Below are positions 4,412 through 5,717 of a stretch of 5,717 nucleotides of DNA, one piece after another. The notes below the pieces were generated by a model. It was given only the letters and a program-made list of their open reading frames with translations, was not told the DNA's origin and did not search any database. Within the stretch, counting starts at the first letter, position 1, and each line of letters opens with the position of its first letter. Location of the stretch: contig JAGXLE010000104.1 in assembly GCA_018334855.1 (NCBI GenBank), forward strand, positions 1-5,717, in the 5' to 3' direction. Source of the stretch: Desulfobacterales bacterium (GTDB lineage Bacteria; Desulfobacterota; Desulfobacteria; Desulfobacterales; Desulfosalsimonadaceae). Position numbers and translations under genes: made by a program.

Positions 4412-5717
4412 CTATTTTCTCCAGAACTCCGGCACCAAAAAAATTATTATGGTATAGATTTCCAGGCGGCCCACCAGCATGCACCAGGCAAGCAGCCATT
4501 TGCCGAAATAGGGGATATCTGCATAATTGCCCGCCGGACCCACCAGGGCCAGGCCCGGGCCGATGTTGCCTATGGATGCGGCCACAGCCGAAAATGAAGT
4601 GACAAAATCCACGCCCATCGCCGCCAGGACAACCGAGCAGAGAACAAATATACCCATATAAAGCGCCAGAAAACCCAGAATGCTTGTGACCACCGTATCC
4701 GCAACCGGTTTTTCTCCTAATTTCACGTAAGAAACAGAGTGAGGGTGCATCAGGTTAAACAGCTCCTTGTAGCAGAACTTAAAGCACAGCATTATCCTCA
4801 TCATTTTCATCCCCCCGCCGGTGGAGCCGGCAGAAGCCCCCAGAAACATGCACACCAGGATGATAAGCTGAGCCACGGCCGGCCACTGATTATAATCGGC
4901 TGTGGCATATCCCGTGGTGGTCAGAATTGAAATTACCTGGAAGGCCCCGTAACGCAGAGATTCGCCGGCGGTGTCATAGACCCGGATAAAAACACTTATG
5001 CTCACCACGCAAATCAGAATCAGCACCGTGAGAAGAAAAAAGCGGCATTCGGGATTCCGCCAGTAATCAAGCGGCCTTCCCTGCAGCATCCTGTAGTGCA
5101 GGGAAAAATTAATGCCTGCCAGCAGCATGAAGCCCATGAAAACAATATCAAAATAAAGGCTGTCATAATGGGCAATCGAGAGGTTTTTGGTTGAAAAACC
5201 GCCCGTGGGCATTGTGGTAAAGGTATGGCACAGCGAGTCATAAAGGCTCATGCCGCCGATTAAAAGCAGCAGCACTTCTGCCAGTGAAAAAAGCAGGTAA
5301 ACTTTCCACAAAAGCTTTGCCGTATCGCTTATCCGGGGCCTGAGCTTGTCGGGCACCGGGCTTGGAACCTCTGCCTTGTAGAGTTGGAATCCGCCAACTC
5401 CCAGAAAGGGCAGAATCGCAATCGTCAACACAATGATGCCCATACCCCCGAGCCACTGGATAAAGCTCCGCCAGAACAGCAGTCCCCTGGACACCGCTTC
5501 AACATCGGTTAGCACGGATGCCCCGGTTGTGGTAAATCCTGAGACCGACTCGAAAAAAGCATCTGCAAATACAGGAAAAACATCGCTTATATAAAAGGGG
5601 AGTGCTCCGAAGAAACCGACGGCAGTCCACCCAATTGCCACTATGGCCATTCCCTCGCGCTGACTGATGTGCTCGGTTCTCTTTTCCCGAAACACCACAA
5701 ACAGGCAAAGGCCGACA
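4412..5717 (-). CDS. trkH: TrkH-family potassium uptake membrane protein, 5' partial
   Basis: The frame stays open to the window edge; GTG codons at 5698 and 5695 are internal, because upstream codons still read a hydrophobic VGLCLFVV. TrkH is the potassium-translocating membrane subunit of the Trk system, gated by the cytosolic TrkA protein and built from four pore repeats. All four selectivity-filter loops are visible; residues are counted from the GTG at 5698. They are SGFTTTGASV (about 53-62), TTMPTGGFST (161-170), LTTTGYATAD (259-268) and SIGNIGPGLA (375-384). The conserved GASAGSTGGGMK lies at 287-298, and the C-terminus has the usual GRLEIYTIIIFLVPEFWRK form. The visible 434 codons lack roughly the first 50-70 residues of a typical TrkH. 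Stop is TAG at 4414-4412. It lies upstream of the tRNA operon on the same strand, but the tRNAs have their own promoter. No trkA is in the window. Confidence 0.96.
   Translation of the reverse strand, partial: VGLCLFVVFREKRTEHISQREGMAIVAIGWTAVGFFGALPFYISDVFPVFADAFFESVSGFTTTGASVLTDVEAVSRGLLFWRSFIQWLGGMGIIVLTIAILPFLGVGGFQLYKAEVPSPVPDKLRPRISDTAKLLWKVYLLFSLAEVLLLLIGGMSLYDSLCHTFTTMPTGGFSTKNLSIAHYDSLYFDIVFMGFMLLAGINFSLHYRMLQGRPLDYWRNPECRFFLLTVLILICVVSISVFIRVYDTAGESLRYGAFQVISILTTTGYATADYNQWPAVAQLIILVCMFLGASAGSTGGGMKMMRIMLCFKFCYKELFNLMHPHSVSYVKLGEKPVADTVVTSILGFLALYMGIFVLCSVVLAAMGVDFVTSFSAVAASIGNIGPGLALVGPAGNYADIPYFGKWLLAWCMLVGRLEIYTIIIFLVPEFWRK

Overview
The window looks like a chromosomal piece from a Gram-negative bacterium. 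Gene style (a SpoIIE-type phosphatase/kinase, STAS proteins, a WecG-like protein, TrkH, CCA-encoding tRNAs, moderate GC) would fit Desulfobacterota or a relative. That placement is inference from general resemblance and rests on no marker gene. No mobile element or CRISPR array was seen.

Positions 1-3920, plus strand, hold a tight four-gene run. First comes the 3' part of a regulator that joins a SpoIIE/RsbU-type PP2C phosphatase domain to an RsbW/SpoIIAB-type ATPase (kinase) domain. One base later begins uppP (undecaprenyl-diphosphate phosphatase). One base after that begins a 518-residue fusion of a WecG/TagA/CpsF-like (GT26) domain and two STAS domains. Six bases later a TTG start with a good ribosome binding site opens a trmO/tsaA gene. 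The spacings imply one transcript; its promoter lies upstream of the window.

Positions 3921-4411 are non-protein. On the minus strand, a recognisable promoter drives tRNA-Lys(UUU) and then tRNA-Glu(UUC), both with encoded CCA. Downstream lie a folded element ending in a T5 run and a perfect 12-bp GC-rich hairpin in the convergent gap with trmO. Positions 4412-5717, minus strand, hold most of trkH, a potassium uptake membrane subunit whose N-terminus lies outside the window.

The notable system is the first three genes. The first protein carries both halves of a partner-switching circuit (phosphatase and kinase). The third carries two copies of the usual substrate, STAS domains with intact DSSG sites, attached to a glycosyltransferase-like domain that has lost the aspartate of its PDG motif (PAG), the KQE triad and the FD pair. 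The gene between them recycles undecaprenyl diphosphate, the lipid carrier on which active WecG/TagA enzymes work. A reasonable hypothesis is a partner-switching module that senses or controls undecaprenyl-linked glycan synthesis, with the GT26 fold serving as a sensor or scaffold. The architecture and the residue losses are read from the sequence; the function is inference.
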